A stretch of 64,000 bases of DNA, taken from contig JAJFGB010000001.1 of assembly GCA_021776335.1 (NCBI GenBank), positions 124,001 to 188,000 of the forward strand, written 5' to 3'. Below the pieces are notes generated by a model. It did not search any database. It was not told the DNA's origin and saw nothing but the letters and a program-made list of their open reading frames with translations. Position 1 is the first letter of the stretch. Every line of letters starts with the position of its first letter. The position numbers and the translations under genes are program-made. This DNA is from Hyphococcus sp. Lineage in GTDB: Bacteria > Pseudomonadota > Alphaproteobacteria > Caulobacterales > Parvularculaceae. This document shows positions 25,137 to 34,872 of this stretch, one piece after another.

Positions 25137-26429
25137 ATGAGCCACCCTTCGACCTATAATCCAAATTCCGGGCTTGAAAAATGGCTTGATGCGCGCCTGC
25201 CTATCCTGCGCCTTGCCCATGACAGCTTTGTGGATTTTCCAACGCCGAAAAACCTCAACTATTGGTGGACCTTTGGCGGCATTTTGACGGTCTGTCTGGT
25301 CATTCAGATCATCACCGGCATTGTTCTCGCGATGCATTATACGCCGCATACGTCGATGGCGTTTGACAGCGTTGAGCACATCATGCGCGATGTGAATTAT
25401 GGCTGGCTGATGCGTTATGTGCACGCCAATGGCGGCTCGATGTTCTTCCTTGCCGTTTATATCCACATGTTTCGCGGTCTTTATTACGGTTCTTATAAAG
25501 AGCCGCGCGAAGTGTTGTGGATGCTGGGCGTTGTCATCTTTATCTTGATGATGGCGACAGCGTTTATGGGGTATGTGTTGCCATGGGGCCAGATGTCCTA
25601 TTGGGCGGCGACCGTTATTACCAATCTCTTCTCGGCGATCCCGTTGATCGGCGATGATATCCGGACGCTTTTCTGGGGCGGGTTCTCGGTCGATAACCCG
25701 ACGCTCAATCGCTTCTTCTCGCTGCATTATTTATTGCCATTTGCGATCTTCGGCGTTGTCATGTTGCACATCTGGGCGCTGCATGTGCCGGGCAACAACA
25801 ATCCGACCGGTGTTGAAGTCAAAGACGTCAAAAAAGACACCGTGCCGTTCCACCCTTATTATACGGTGAAAGACGGTTTCGGTATTGCCGTGTTCCTGGT
25901 GCTGTTTGCAGCATTTGTATTTTTCAATCCTGACGGGCTTGGCCATCCGGATAATTACATCAAGGCGAACCCGCTTTCGACGCCAGCATCGATTGTGCCT
26001 GAATGGTACTTCATGCCGTTCTACGCGATCCTGCGTGCGATTACTTTTGACCTCGGCCCGATCTCGTCGAAGCTTGGCGGCGTGATTGCCATGTTCTCGT
26101 CGTTGCTCATTCTCTTTGTATTGCCATGGCTCGACAGGTCGAAAGTGCGCTCGATGCGCTACCGTCCCGCCGCACGGTTGTGGTTCGTTATTTTCGTCGT
26201 CGCCTGTATCGCGCTCGGCGTTCTGGGCGGATTGCCGGCGGAAGGCCGCAATGTGCTGTATGCGCAGATCGCGACTGCATATTATTTTGGGTTCTTCCTG
26301 ATCATCCTGCCGCTTTTGGGGATCATGGAAACGCCGAAACCGTTGCCGCGCTCGATTGCCGATGCGGTCCTCAACAAACATAAACCCGAAGCCGCTTCTG
26401 GCGGCGCTCAACCAGCGCCTGCGGAATAG
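25137..26429 (+). CDS. petB: Cytochrome b subunit of the bc1 complex
   Basis: 430 residues with eight membrane helices and the cytochrome b landmarks: [18 protein letters not shown], the haem His pairs in helices B and D, PWGQMSYW at the quinol site, and the PEWYF motif ([14 protein letters not shown]). It carries two b haems and both quinone sites. The length fits the alphaproteobacterial form, not a fused b-c1. Second gene of petABC. Confidence 0.97.
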   Translation: MSHPSTYNPNSGLEKWLDARLPILRLAHDSFVDFPTPKNLNYWWTFGGILTVCLVIQIITGIVLAMHYTPHTSMAFDSVEHIMRDVNYGWLMRYVHANGGSMFFLAVYIHMFRGLYYGSYKEPREVLWMLGVVIFILMMATAFMGYVLPWGQMSYWAATVITNLFSAIPLIGDDIRTLFWGGFSVDNPTLNRFFSLHYLLPFAIFGVVMLHIWALHVPGNNNPTGVEVKDVKKDTVPFHPYYTVKDGFGIAVFLVLFAAFVFFNPDGLGHPDNYIKANPLSTPASIVPEWYFMPFYAILRAITFDLGPISSKLGGVIAMFSSLLILFVLPWLDRSKVRSMRYRPAARLWFVIFVVACIALGVLGGLPAEGRNVLYAQIATAYYFGFFLIILPLLGIMETPKPLPRSIADAVLNKHKPEAASGGAQPAPAE

Positions 26430-26439
26430 GGGAAATCAA

Positions 26440-27369
26440 ATGAGATATTCAATGATTGCCCGCACAACCATCTTCGCCGCGCTGGCCAGTCTTGCCGGGA
26501 TGACCGCTGCCATCGCCTCGGCCGGCTCGGCAAAAGAGGCGGAGCATCACCACTGGCATTTCGCCGGACCGTTTGGGACCTTTGACAAGGATGCATTGCA
26601 ACGCGGCTATCAGGTTTATGAAACCGTATGCGCAAGCTGCCATGGCGTGGAGCAATTGTCGTTCCGCAATCTCGGACAAAAGGGCGGGCCGTTTTATCTC
26701 AATACCTGCCCGGCGGGTTTTGCCGATAATGTGGATTGTTCGAACCCCAATGAAAATCCCATCGTCAAGGCGCTCGCGGCGCAATATCGCTATCAGGTCC
26801 TGGACGGGCCCGACGATAGCGGCGATATGGTTGAACGGACGCCGCTGGCGTCAGACCGCATTCCGGGGCCTTACCCCAATGAAGTGATCGCACGGCTCGC
26901 GAACAACAATGCGCTGCCGCCTGATCTTTCCCTGATCACCAAGGCGCGCCATCACGGACCCGATTATGTCTATTCGCTTTTAATCGGTTATGCTGACGCG
27001 CCGGCGACGGTCGAGATCACACCGGGCCAATATTACAATCCCTATTTTCACGGTGACATGACCCAGGCGCTGAAGCCTGAGTTTCTTGACGCAGAAGGCC
27101 ACGTTGTTGACGGTGTCGTTGTGCCAGTTGGCGGCGTTCTTGCGATGGCGCCGCCGCTTGTGGACGGTATTGTCGACTATGCCGACGAGGCGACGCCGGA
27201 AACGGTTGAGCAATATGCCGCCGATGTCGTTGAGTTTTTGACCTGGGCGTCTGAACCGAAAATGGAAGCGCGCAAATCCATGGGCGTGATGTCGCTGATC
27301 TATCTCGTGATCCTCTGCATCATCCTTTACTGGTCCTATCGCCGGGTTTGGGCTGGCCTGAAGAAGTAG
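26440..27369 (+). CDS. petC: Cytochrome c1 subunit of the bc1 complex
   Basis: A 309-residue protein with signal peptide, a CASCH haem c attachment site (VYETVCASCHGVEQL), a later Met-ligand region near MAPPL, and a single C-terminal anchor helix (LIYLVILCIILYWSYRR). It accepts electrons from the Rieske protein and reduces soluble or membrane cytochrome c. The ATG at 26440 follows AGGGGAAATC. Last gene of petABC. Confidence 0.96.
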   Translation: MRYSMIARTTIFAALASLAGMTAAIASAGSAKEAEHHHWHFAGPFGTFDKDALQRGYQVYETVCASCHGVEQLSFRNLGQKGGPFYLNTCPAGFADNVDCSNPNENPIVKALAAQYRYQVLDGPDDSGDMVERTPLASDRIPGPYPNEVIARLANNNALPPDLSLITKARHHGPDYVYSLLIGYADAPATVEITPGQYYNPYFHGDMTQALKPEFLDAEGHVVDGVVVPVGGVLAMAPPLVDGIVDYADEATPETVEQYAADVVEFLTWASEPKMEARKSMGVMSLIYLVILCIILYWSYRRVWAGLKK

Positions 27370-27409
27370 CGGGTGCAAAGCCAAAGCACGCGCCATTGCG
27401 GACTCGCGG

Positions 27410-27523
27410 CAACACATAGTGTTACTGCGCAGCGCCGGGACCATCGACTTTAATGCAGTATAAGCTGGCGGCGATTCCGTGTTGGCAGCGCAACACTGCG
27501 TGCTGCACTTCACACGGGATGAC
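27410..27523 (+). repeat. Partial copy of a palindromic intergenic repeat
   Basis: The sequence from GGCGGCGATTCCGTGTTGGC to CACGGGATGAC (ending 27523) closely matches the right half of the repeat at 36282-36411 (GGCGATCCCGTGTTAGCAGC ... CACGGGATGAC). The left end is not recognisable. It lies between petC and mtnP. Confidence 0.6.
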
Positions 27524-27545
27524 GTAAAGATTTAGGGTTGCTCTC

Positions 27546-28427
27546 ATGACAAATGACAAACGCGTTCTCGGCATTATCGGCGGCTCCGGCGTCTATCAGA
27601 TGGACGCCGTCGAAGGCGCGACACGGGTCGAGATTGAAACGCCCTGGGGCGCCCCCTCGGATGCGCTGGTCAAGGGCCGCGTCAACGGCGTTGAAACGGT
27701 TTTTCTCGCGCGTCATGGGCCGGGCCATCGCCTGTCGCCCGGTGATATCAATTACCGCGCAAATATTGACGCGATGAAGCGCGCTGGCGTCACGGATATT
27801 ATTTCGGTGTCGGCTTGCGGGTCGTTTCACGAGCATCTCGCGCCGGGCGCCTTTGTGATTGTCGATCAGTTTATCGACCGCACCACGACGCGGGAAAAAT
27901 CTTTCTTCGGCAAAGGCTTTGTCGCGCATCTTTCCATGGCGCATCCCGTCTGTCCGGCGCTGGGCGATGCGGTCGAAGCGTCGTGCAAGGCGCTTGAGAT
28001 CAGCCATCAGCGCGGCGGGACCTATATCGCGATTGACGGTCCGCAGTTTTCTTCGCTCGCGGAATCAAATCTCTATCGCTCGTGGAAATGCGATGTGATC
28101 GGCATGACCAACATGCCTGAGGCAAAACTCGCGCGCGAAGCAGAAATCCCTTACGCGACCGTCGCCATGGTCACCGATTATGATTGCTGGCACGAGGAAG
28201 AAGGCCCCGTCGAGGTCACGCACATTTTGGAAGTGATGAAAAAGAACACGGCGAACGCGGCGCGTCTTGTGGATGATCTGTCAACACGCCTTGGCGCGTC
28301 GCGCGTTGCGTCGCCCCTCGGGATCGAAACCGTGCTCGATTTTGCAGTGATCACACCGGCCGACGCGCGCGATCCGAAAATGGTCGAAAAACTCAGCGCG
28401 GTCGCCGGGCGGTTGCTGAAAGGATGA
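27546..28427 (+). CDS. mtnP: S-methyl-5'-thioadenosine phosphorylase
   Basis: 293 residues of the PNP/MTAP phosphorylase family: LGIIGGSGVYQ, FLARHGPGH (phosphate-site Arg-His), NYRANIDAMKRAGVTDIISV, EGPQFSSLAES-like IDGPQFSSLAESNLYR, IGMTNMPEAKLAREAEIPY and VTDYDCW. It splits methylthioadenosine to adenine and methylthioribose-1-phosphate in methionine salvage. Position after petABC is common in alphaproteobacteria. Confidence 0.95.
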   Translation: MTNDKRVLGIIGGSGVYQMDAVEGATRVEIETPWGAPSDALVKGRVNGVETVFLARHGPGHRLSPGDINYRANIDAMKRAGVTDIISVSACGSFHEHLAPGAFVIVDQFIDRTTTREKSFFGKGFVAHLSMAHPVCPALGDAVEASCKALEISHQRGGTYIAIDGPQFSSLAESNLYRSWKCDVIGMTNMPEAKLAREAEIPYATVAMVTDYDCWHEEEGPVEVTHILEVMKKNTANAARLVDDLSTRLGASRVASPLGIETVLDFAVITPADARDPKMVEKLSAVAGRLLKG

Positions 28428-28454
28428 GGGGACTGGATCGAAGACAAGGCTTCC

Positions 28455-29648
28455 TTATACGGGACCTTCTTTCACCCGCGCGATAATTTCATCAACCCAT
28501 TGATCATGGCCGTGATTAAGGTTTTCCGCGCCATAGCGTATTTCATCGAATCCGGACGCTGCCTTTATTTCGGCATCGGATGCGGTTTCAATCCATTTGG
28601 GCGGCAGACCAATATCCAACGCGCTCACGGTTGGGATATAGGAAACTCTGTTCTGCGCCTCTGCTTCATCGATTTTCATACCGGCTGCCTGCGCCGCCTG
28701 TGTCGCTTTGCTGATGATAGCCGGACCAACAACGCTGATATCGCCGAGATAAGACCCCGGCGCGCTTTCCCATTCGTCAGTCACCGCTGGCGATGGAGCG
28801 TTCGACAAGTTGATCTTTTCAACGGACGTGCCCTTTATATGAGCCCAGGGTCCAATGCTGAAATACAAATATGCTCCTTCTACGCCGGTCGATTTCGATT
28901 CGATTCCGATATTTGCCAGGGAACCTTTCGACGCTGCAAAATTCACCAGCGTATTCCCGTCAAAGAACGGTTTTGTGCTTCCGTTTGAATAGCTCGCTTT
29001 GTGAATGCCTTCCCCCCAGGGCTGACCACAATCCCATTTGCCAATCTGTTCCAACAGTTTGTATCGGTCCGCATGGGATTCGATGATCATCGCCTCGTTT
29101 ATGGATGTTCGCGTTTTCCAGTCTTCAGAATAGTTAGTTGGCCAAAAGAACAGGATTTCCCTTGCGATGGGAACATTGAGCGAGGGTGGGAAGCTGACGC
29201 CAAAGTCAACTTCAATGCTGTTGCTTTCAGCATTTTCTTCATGGGCGCCAATTGAAGCCATGTAGTGAAGATAGAGAGGAAACAGCGCACCGCGCACCGC
29301 GCCGTCCTTGATCGTTATAAGCTCTACACTGTCGTATAAATCCGGTCTTTCAGCGCGCAATTTGCTCATGGCGCAGCGAACAACAAACCCGCCGCCGCTA
29401 TGGGTGGAAATGGTGATCTTGCGACCGTCTTCATGCAGACTCTCGATCTCTTTGATGAGTGTGTCTGACCTTGCCAATGTCTGCGCATTGGCGTCCATAT
29501 CAAGCTCGCGGATGCCGCTTCCAACGGCGCCGAATATCGCAATCAGATCATCCCTGTCATCTTTGTTGGGCGCGAATTTTGTCAGCTTATATTTGCCGCC
29601 GCCAAATGCGGGCGCCAGGATCAAGCCTCTCTTTCTACCGTTTGCCAT
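28455..29648 (-). CDS. Hypothetical protein, possible alpha/beta-hydrolase-like N-terminal part
   Basis: 397 residues counted from the ATG at 29648, which has GAAAGGAAAC before it. The segment KITISTHSGGGFVVRCAMSKL resembles the strand-turn-helix around the nucleophile Ser of alpha/beta hydrolases (THSGG), preceded by a helix starting DTLIKEIESL. No catalytic His/Asp could be assigned. The C-terminal half has no recognised family. No signal peptide. It is convergent with mtnP. Confidence 0.6.
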   Translation of the reverse strand: MANGRKRGLILAPAFGGGKYKLTKFAPNKDDRDDLIAIFGAVGSGIRELDMDANAQTLARSDTLIKEIESLHEDGRKITISTHSGGGFVVRCAMSKLRAERPDLYDSVELITIKDGAVRGALFPLYLHYMASIGAHEENAESNSIEVDFGVSFPPSLNVPIAREILFFWPTNYSEDWKTRTSINEAMIIESHADRYKLLEQIGKWDCGQPWGEGIHKASYSNGSTKPFFDGNTLVNFAASKGSLANIGIESKSTGVEGAYLYFSIGPWAHIKGTSVEKINLSNAPSPAVTDEWESAPGSYLGDISVVGPAIISKATQAAQAAGMKIDEAEAQNRVSYIPTVSALDIGLPPKWIETASDAEIKAASGFDEIRYGAENLNHGHDQWVDEIIARVKEGPV

Positions 29649-30118
29649 ATCGTCAGTTTCCTTTCGTGACAAATGCAATTTGAGGCGCGCCAACGCGCGC
29701 CGGGAAATCAAAACCAACACACACTAAAAATCGCTGGAACATCGGACTGCCGATCACACGGCGTATTTTTTTGCCGCAACAGCTGCGACGGCCGCGGGAT
29801 ACGCGGCCGTCGTTTTGGTGAGGAAATATTATTCCTCGCGACGGCGAAGCGGGCCTGGAACGGCGCCGTTACTTTTTACAGAAGATTAATTGACGGTGGC
29901 GCAAAGGCGGCGGACGCAATTGGCAGGTCACAACACGACTATTGATAAAAACGAGTGTACTCCTCGCGAATATTACAGTCAAACGCGCAGCCCATCCGTT
30001 CTGAGGGCATCAGTGCCGCCACACAAATGGTATAGATGACGCACAGCGAATGCTGCGCGCGTGGTTGATGATATTGAGGCGCGCCTCGGTGCGACGCGCG
30101 GTACTTGCCGTTGTTTTC
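29649..30118. other. Gene-poor region with three consecutive hairpins
   Basis: No convincing protein gene. It holds an 11-bp GC-rich hairpin with a T-run (29786-29816), a 6-bp hairpin GAGGAA/TTCCTC (29820-29837), and AACGGC/GCCGTT followed by five T (29859-29877), all reading as terminators on the + strand. No + strand gene lies before them, so a small RNA ending here is possible but unproven. Confidence 0.45.
29786..29816 (+). terminator. Rho-independent terminator of an unknown transcript
   Basis: CGACGGCCGCG at 29786-29796 pairs perfectly with 29802-29812 around a GGATA loop and is followed by TTTT. The nearest genes on both sides are on the minus strand. Confidence 0.65.
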
Positions 30119-31012
30119 TTACCCGGTTTTGGCGCCCTCCGCTCTGAGCCAGTCAATCACGATGGTGACGGCGCTCCTCAGCGTTGCGTGTTTTGGCACC
30201 ACGAGCCAATAGGCGTTATTCAACTTGATTGAGGTGTCGCCAAATGGCCTTACGAGAACGCCCGAGAGAATATCATCGGCAACCAGCCGGTCTCGCGCCA
30301 GGGCAATGCCGAGTTTTTGAGCGGCAGCGCGCAACACCAAATCAGAAGATGTAAACCTCAAGCCCCGACGAAGATCGACGGATACATTTGGATGCTTCTT
30401 AAACCATTCATGCCAGGCGGCGGCGGGGTCCCTGTCATGGATCAGCGGGCATTTCTTGAATGGGTCCGGCTTTTTACGCTTCGAGCGATCAAGCAGATTG
30501 GGATGAATGACCGGGTATAAGGCGTCATCCATAAATGGCTCACATTCGAAACCGGCCCATGGCCCGCGGCCCATTCGGATCGCAAGGTCCGCACCCTGAC
30601 TTTGTGGATCTGATATGGATTGTTCTGTCAGAACGGACACTTCTATGGATCGATGCGTATCTTGAAACGCTGCAAGGCGTGGAATTAGCCAGCGGACGGC
30701 GACTGACGCCGTTGTTGAGATCACAACCGAGTTGCTGCGCCGGGACTCTTTGAGAGAAAGAATGACCCCCTCAAGGGACGTCAGATTGTCGGCCGCGGCT
30801 TTGCCGAGGCGTTGACCTTCGCGGGTAAATGTAAGGCGCTGACGTGGGGCTTCCTCGGATAACAAGGGGATGCCGATCCAGGCTTCAAGCTCTTTGATAT
30901 GCCGGCTCACGGCAGAATGGGACACACCCAAAAAAGTCGCGGCGGCTCTGACCCCGCCGGTCTGATAGGTGGCGGCAAAGGCGCGCAATGAATTTAGCCG
31001 TAATTCCTTCAT
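30119..31012 (-). CDS. LysR family transcriptional regulator
   Basis: 297 residues with an N-terminal winged HTH (LRAFAATYQTGGVRAAATFL, SHSAVSRHIKELEAWIG) and a periplasmic-binding-like effector domain whose pattern (ISTTASVAVRWLIPRLAAF, LAIRMGRGPW) places it near the GcvA type. LysR proteins bind operators upstream of divergent genes; the small membrane/VOC pair starting at 31199 is the likely target (inference). Confidence 0.9.
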   Translation of the reverse strand: MKELRLNSLRAFAATYQTGGVRAAATFLGVSHSAVSRHIKELEAWIGIPLLSEEAPRQRLTFTREGQRLGKAAADNLTSLEGVILSLKESRRSNSVVISTTASVAVRWLIPRLAAFQDTHRSIEVSVLTEQSISDPQSQGADLAIRMGRGPWAGFECEPFMDDALYPVIHPNLLDRSKRKKPDPFKKCPLIHDRDPAAAWHEWFKKHPNVSVDLRRGLRFTSSDLVLRAAAQKLGIALARDRLVADDILSGVLVRPFGDTSIKLNNAYWLVVPKHATLRSAVTIVIDWLRAEGAKTG

Positions 31013-31198
31013 GGTCTAAATATTAGACCACAATTCATGAATTAGGCAACGGACGTCGCGCCTGCTCAAGTGTATGCCCTCTCAAATAAGCGCCTTTCTA
31101 AGGCAATTACGAGCCTTTTTTAAACCTATGCGTTGGCGGCGGAGAGAAGCACCCACCGCCTGGGCTGCAAGAAAATAGACCAAAAGGAGAATGCGCAA

Positions 31199-31450
31199 AT
31201 GGAAAATATGCCTCATAGATTTAACGCGAGCGCCCCGGCGCTGCTGGGATTTCTCGCATCCGGCGGTGCGTTTATTACTGTCGTTGTTACGATAGTTGTC
31301 TCGCTGCTCATGATTTTCGCGGATGAAGACAGCGATATGCACGATGCGGCCGCAGCGAACACTGCGTTGCGGGAAGTACCAGTCGGCGGCAATAACGGCT
31401 TGTTGTTAACGGCGACGCACGTGCTGGCGCAAAAGGAAAAATCGCCATGA
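31199..31450 (+). CDS. Small membrane protein coupled to a VOC gene
   Basis: 83 residues with one hydrophobic helix (GFLASGGAFITVVVTIVVSL) and a polar C-terminal tail. No family recognised. ATG 31199 follows AAAGGAG with good spacing; earlier in-frame starts lack one. Its stop overlaps the next start (ATGA), so it is translationally coupled to the VOC gene. Divergent from the LysR gene. Confidence 0.6.
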   Translation: MENMPHRFNASAPALLGFLASGGAFITVVVTIVVSLLMIFADEDSDMHDAAAANTALREVPVGGNNGLLLTATHVLAQKEKSP

Positions 31451-31842
31451 CGCCCAAATTGAACGGCATCGACCACATTCATCTTTACGTCAGTAATCGT
31501 GACGCCGCTGAGAAATGGTATGAAGAATTCATGGGCATGAAAAGAATTGAAGCGTTGACCTCATCGGTCGCAGAAAGAGGTCCGCTGATTTTGAGTGACG
31601 CCGACGCCGTCATTCAATTCGCGGTGTTCGAACAAAAGGAACGAGCCGGTGTAAAAGCAGTCGCATTTCGCGCGACCGGCGACGAATACCTTGCATGGAA
31701 GTCACATCTGGAGCGTAACGGGCTCGAGCTGCGCGTTGCAGATCACAAACGCACTTACTCGTTATATTTTTCCGACCCGGATCAAAACATCTATGAAATA
31801 ACAACTCATGACCACGAATTCGTTCGGAAACGATTGCGCTGA
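31447..31842 (+). CDS. VOC family protein
   Basis: 131 residues with the VOC fold: GIDHIHLYVSNRDAAEKWYE at the N-terminus (metal His in DHIHL) and YSLYFSDPDQNIYEITTHD at the C-terminus, where Glu of YEITT would be a metal ligand. The pattern is close to glyoxalase and fosfomycin-resistance thiol transferases, but no activity can be assigned. Coupled to the small membrane gene before it. Confidence 0.85.
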   Translation: MTPKLNGIDHIHLYVSNRDAAEKWYEEFMGMKRIEALTSSVAERGPLILSDADAVIQFAVFEQKERAGVKAVAFRATGDEYLAWKSHLERNGLELRVADHKRTYSLYFSDPDQNIYEITTHDHEFVRKRLR

Positions 31843-31862
31843 AAAGCGCCAGGACGCCGGGC

Positions 31863-31899
31863 AGTGCGACGCCCCGGATTTAATCCGGGGCGTCGCACT
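31863..31899. terminator. Perfect 18-bp palindrome between convergent genes
   Basis: Bases 31863-31880 are exactly complementary to 31882-31899 with a one-base centre; core CGACGCCCCGGAT. It separates the VOC gene from the convergent PilZ-like gene and probably terminates both, or is a member of a repeat family. Confidence 0.7.
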
Positions 31900-31948
31900 T
31901 CACTCGGTATGAGGAGAATAAGTAGAGACGGGCGCGTTTGCCGTTTTG

Positions 31949-32698
31949 TCAGGCGCTGAGGGCCGTGGCCATCGTTTCCGGTTGAGCGATGATTGGCGGC
32001 GCCAGCGTGGCGAGATGATCGCCGATTGGCTGCTCATTGAGGTGCGCCCGCCATTCCATAAGGTCCGCGTTGAACATTGTAATGGTGACGCCATGTTTCG
32101 CCGCCAGGCGCAATTGCCATTCATTCAAGAGGATGACGATCATTGCCTGACCGTTTTCTTCTTTTGCCTGAATGATCTGAGCGGACCAGCGGGTATCATC
32201 AATGCTGACCCAGACACTGCGAATGTCATCGACATCAACAGCGCCCGTAGTGACGATCGAAAGGAAATGTTTTTGGGTGTCGCCGCGGGGTGTGCGTGAT
32301 GTTGTGATTTGACCCCATGACGGCGCCGGCGCATCGGCTCTGAAGACCGGGCTCAAGACACGGAGTTCATTTTCTTTCGGGCCAACAAAGTCCGTCACAT
32401 CGGGAATTTCGGCGCCCGCATGGGCGACAAGGGCGAGAGACGCATCGTTCAGGCGGATGGCGAAGCCTTCGTCAAAAACACGGACGACCGAGCCTTTGAT
32501 TTCGGGGAGGTCATCGACCAGAGCGACAATCTTGTCATTTTTTTGAACCGGGCAGGCGCTGCGTATCGCCACGCTGTGCGCGGTAAAGTTGATCGTGTCG
32601 CTGGTCTGCTCGGGTCCGCCATTGATAGAGAAACGAACCGTGAGGGCTTTTTTAAATCGAACCGACGTGCGCCGATCAGGGTGCTGAATAAATGTCAT
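31949..32698 (-). CDS. PilZ-like domain protein
   Basis: 249 residues. The first 95 resemble PilZ: RRTSVRFKKALTVRFSIN carries the Arg-rich N-terminal loop, and NFTAHSVAI stands where D/N-x-S-x-x-G is expected but lacks the Ser-Gly pair, so cyclic-di-GMP binding is doubtful. The second part is a separate beta-rich region (VWVSIDDTRWSAQIIQAKEE). Cytosolic; function unknown. Confidence 0.6.
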   Translation of the reverse strand: MTFIQHPDRRTSVRFKKALTVRFSINGGPEQTSDTINFTAHSVAIRSACPVQKNDKIVALVDDLPEIKGSVVRVFDEGFAIRLNDASLALVAHAGAEIPDVTDFVGPKENELRVLSPVFRADAPAPSWGQITTSRTPRGDTQKHFLSIVTTGAVDVDDIRSVWVSIDDTRWSAQIIQAKEENGQAMIVILLNEWQLRLAAKHGVTITMFNADLMEWRAHLNEQPIGDHLATLAPPIIAQPETMATALSA

Positions 32699-32914
32699 AA
32701 TGCAACTTTAGATAGAAAACTCTAATCTTTGGTTACCATGTTTGGAAATCCTCGGTTAACTGTAAACAGTGTATTAAGAGGGCAGGAATGCAGTAATGGC
32801 AGTGTATGACTGGCGTTCCGGTCGGGTGAGGCGCATTGCGCGCCGGGCGCGATAAAAAAATAAAGCAGGACGGCGTTAAAAGCCTCTGCTTTGGTGAGGG
32901 TTGAGGCGGGAAGC

Positions 32915-33448
32915 ATGTTAACTTTTGCAGTGATCGCGGCGGCGGGATTTGCGGCTTATGGTCCGCCGACAAATGAAGATGCGTTTGCAGCGTATATAAC
33001 GCCGATCCTTGCGCCGGTTCGTCAGTCCGGCGAAGTTATTCGCGAAGCCGAGGCTCATTATCGTCCGGATTTTCCATCAGATGTGATTTTGCAGCGCTGT
33101 GTACGCAAGCAAGACCACAAAGTCATTCTTGCGAACGGCGTTGTTGAGTTCCATGGCGGTTATGACTGTATCTTTGAAGTCTGGCCCAATGGCGAGCCGG
33201 CATTTCGCACATCCGGGTTCTTCCGCCATGACGGGTTTGACTGGGTTTTTCACGGACCGCTTCAACGGGCCAGAATTCCGACCCCCAATGAGTTTAGCCC
33301 TCTTCGTGGAAAGGGCCTCATAATCGAAAAATCAGGCTCGCTCAACTATGACGGCAACCCGCAAAACCCCATGAACCCCGACTATGATCCCTATCAGGAT
33401 TATTTTAACGACACGGGCTGGGACCAGGAGCCGCCGCCCCGTAATTGA
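32915..33448 (+). CDS. Exported hypothetical protein
   Basis: About 177 residues from the ATG at 32915, which follows GAGGCGGG. The start MLTFAVIAAAGFAAYG looks like a short signal peptide; two Cys (QRCVRK, YDCIFE) could pair outside the cytosol; the C-terminus is rich in Asn, Pro and Tyr (NPMNPDYDPYQDY). No family recognised. Confidence 0.6.
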   Translation: MLTFAVIAAAGFAAYGPPTNEDAFAAYITPILAPVRQSGEVIREAEAHYRPDFPSDVILQRCVRKQDHKVILANGVVEFHGGYDCIFEVWPNGEPAFRTSGFFRHDGFDWVFHGPLQRARIPTPNEFSPLRGKGLIIEKSGSLNYDGNPQNPMNPDYDPYQDYFNDTGWDQEPPPRN

Positions 33449-33507
33449 AGGCTGTGCGCGTTTGGTGGCGGTCTCGTGCACTGACTGCATATCTGAAAAT
33501 CAAAACA

Positions 33508-33617
33508 GTCATGCTCGGATTTATTCCGAGCATCTCGGGTCAATAAGCAGTGGTTTCCGAATTACTCGATGATGGCGCGTCGTTGCCAGAGATCGTCGGA
33601 ACAAGTCCGAGCATGAC
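33508..33617. repeat. 110-bp double-hairpin intergenic element, copy A
   Basis: Begins GTCATGCTCGG and ends with the complement CCGAGCATGAC. Each end forms its own hairpin (TGCTCGGATTTATTCCGAGCA on the left) and the inner ends carry GATCTCGG-like half sites. The same plan and exactly the same 110-bp length recur at 44552-44661. Confidence 0.75.
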
Positions 33618-33684
33618 GATGGAGGGGCTTTGCTGGTCGCGTGATCGAACCGGAAAACCGGAAACCACTTTTCCTGATCACGCT

Positions 33685-34782
33685 CTAGGTATTAAACCGG
33701 AAATGCATGACGTCGCCGTCCTGAACGACATAGTCCTTGCCTTCAAGGCGCATCTTGCCCGCTTCTTTCGCGCCCTGTTCGCCGTCAAGGGAAACATAGT
33801 GATCATAGGCGATGGTTTCGGCGCGAATAAAACCTTTTTCAAAATCGGTGTGAATGACGCCGGCCGCCTGGGGCGCTGTGGCGCCGCGCCGGATGGTCCA
33901 GGCGCGGGTCTCTTTCGGGCCCGCCGTAAAATAGGTCTGTAACCCGAGCAGATCATAACCAGTGCGGATGAGGCGGTTGAGGCCGGGTTCTCGAAGGCCG
34001 AGGCTCTCGAGATATTCAGCTTGCTCATCATCGGCGAGCTGGGCGAGTTCCTCTTCGATCTTGGCCGAGATCGTCACGGCGGCGGCGCCTTCTTCACCGG
34101 CGCGGACCTCAACATGGCGTGCATAGTCGTTGCCGTCAGCGGCGGCGTCTTCATCCACATTGGCGACAAAGAGCACCGGCTTTGACGTAAGAAGCTGCAA
34201 TCCGTCCCAGGCCTTTTTATCCTCGGCGTCGATCACCAGCGAACGGGCAGGGCGGCCTTCGCGCAAAGCGTCAAGCGCAAGGTCCACGAGGACAAGCGCT
34301 GCCTTTGCTTCTTTATCCTGGCCCTTGGCTTTCTTTTCCAGATTGGCGCGGCGTTTTTCGAGGCTTTCAAGATCAGCGAGCATCAATTCTGTTTCGACGA
34401 CTTCAAAATCCGCGATGGGATCGATCCGGCCATCCACATGGGTGATGTCATCATCGTCGAAACAGCGCAGCACATAGGTGATGGCGTCTACTTCGCGGAT
34501 GGTGGCGAGAAACTGATTGCCGAGGCCTTCGCCTTTTGAAGCGCCTTTGACGAGGCCGGCAATATCAACGAACTGCATTCGCGCCGGCAGGATCTCTGCC
34601 GAGCCGGCGATTGCAGCGAGCTTGTTCAGGCGCGGTTCCGGCACTGCCACATCGCCCACATTGGGCTCGATCGTACAGAACGGATAATTCGCGGCTTGCG
34701 CCGCCGCCGTCCTGGTGAGCGCGTTAAAAAGCGTGGACTTGCCGACATTAGGCAGCCCGACGATGCCGCATTGAAATCCCAT
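33685..34782 (-). CDS. ychF: Ribosome-binding ATPase YchF
   Basis: 365 residues of the Obg-related OLA1/YchF family: [15 protein letters not shown] (Walker A), [34 protein letters not shown], the NVDE in place of NKxD (ANVDED, explaining ATP rather than GTP preference), and the C-terminal TGS domain ending [14 protein letters not shown]. It binds ribosomes and affects stress responses. Transcribed in line with the antiporter and pth. Confidence 0.95.
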   Translation of the reverse strand: MGFQCGIVGLPNVGKSTLFNALTRTAAAQAANYPFCTIEPNVGDVAVPEPRLNKLAAIAGSAEILPARMQFVDIAGLVKGASKGEGLGNQFLATIREVDAITYVLRCFDDDDITHVDGRIDPIADFEVVETELMLADLESLEKRRANLEKKAKGQDKEAKAALVLVDLALDALREGRPARSLVIDAEDKKAWDGLQLLTSKPVLFVANVDEDAAADGNDYARHVEVRAGEEGAAAVTISAKIEEELAQLADDEQAEYLESLGLREPGLNRLIRTGYDLLGLQTYFTAGPKETRAWTIRRGATAPQAAGVIHTDFEKGFIRAETIAYDHYVSLDGEQGAKEAGKMRLEGKDYVVQDGDVMHFRFNT

Positions 34783-34872
34783 GGATGTCCCAGATTCTGT
34801 CTCAGATATTGTCTTTGGGCGAGGGGGGTAGCGCAGAATGAATGGGGGGTAAAGCGGGCCGTTCCCGGCGCA

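Noticed and set aside
25098-26411. Long antisense frames opposite petB (209 and 226 codons)
   Set aside because: Shadow frames caused by codon bias of a strongly conserved gene; no independent features.
33550-33942. A 130-codon + strand frame opposite the end of ychF
   Set aside because: Antisense to a conserved gene and begins inside the repeat element.
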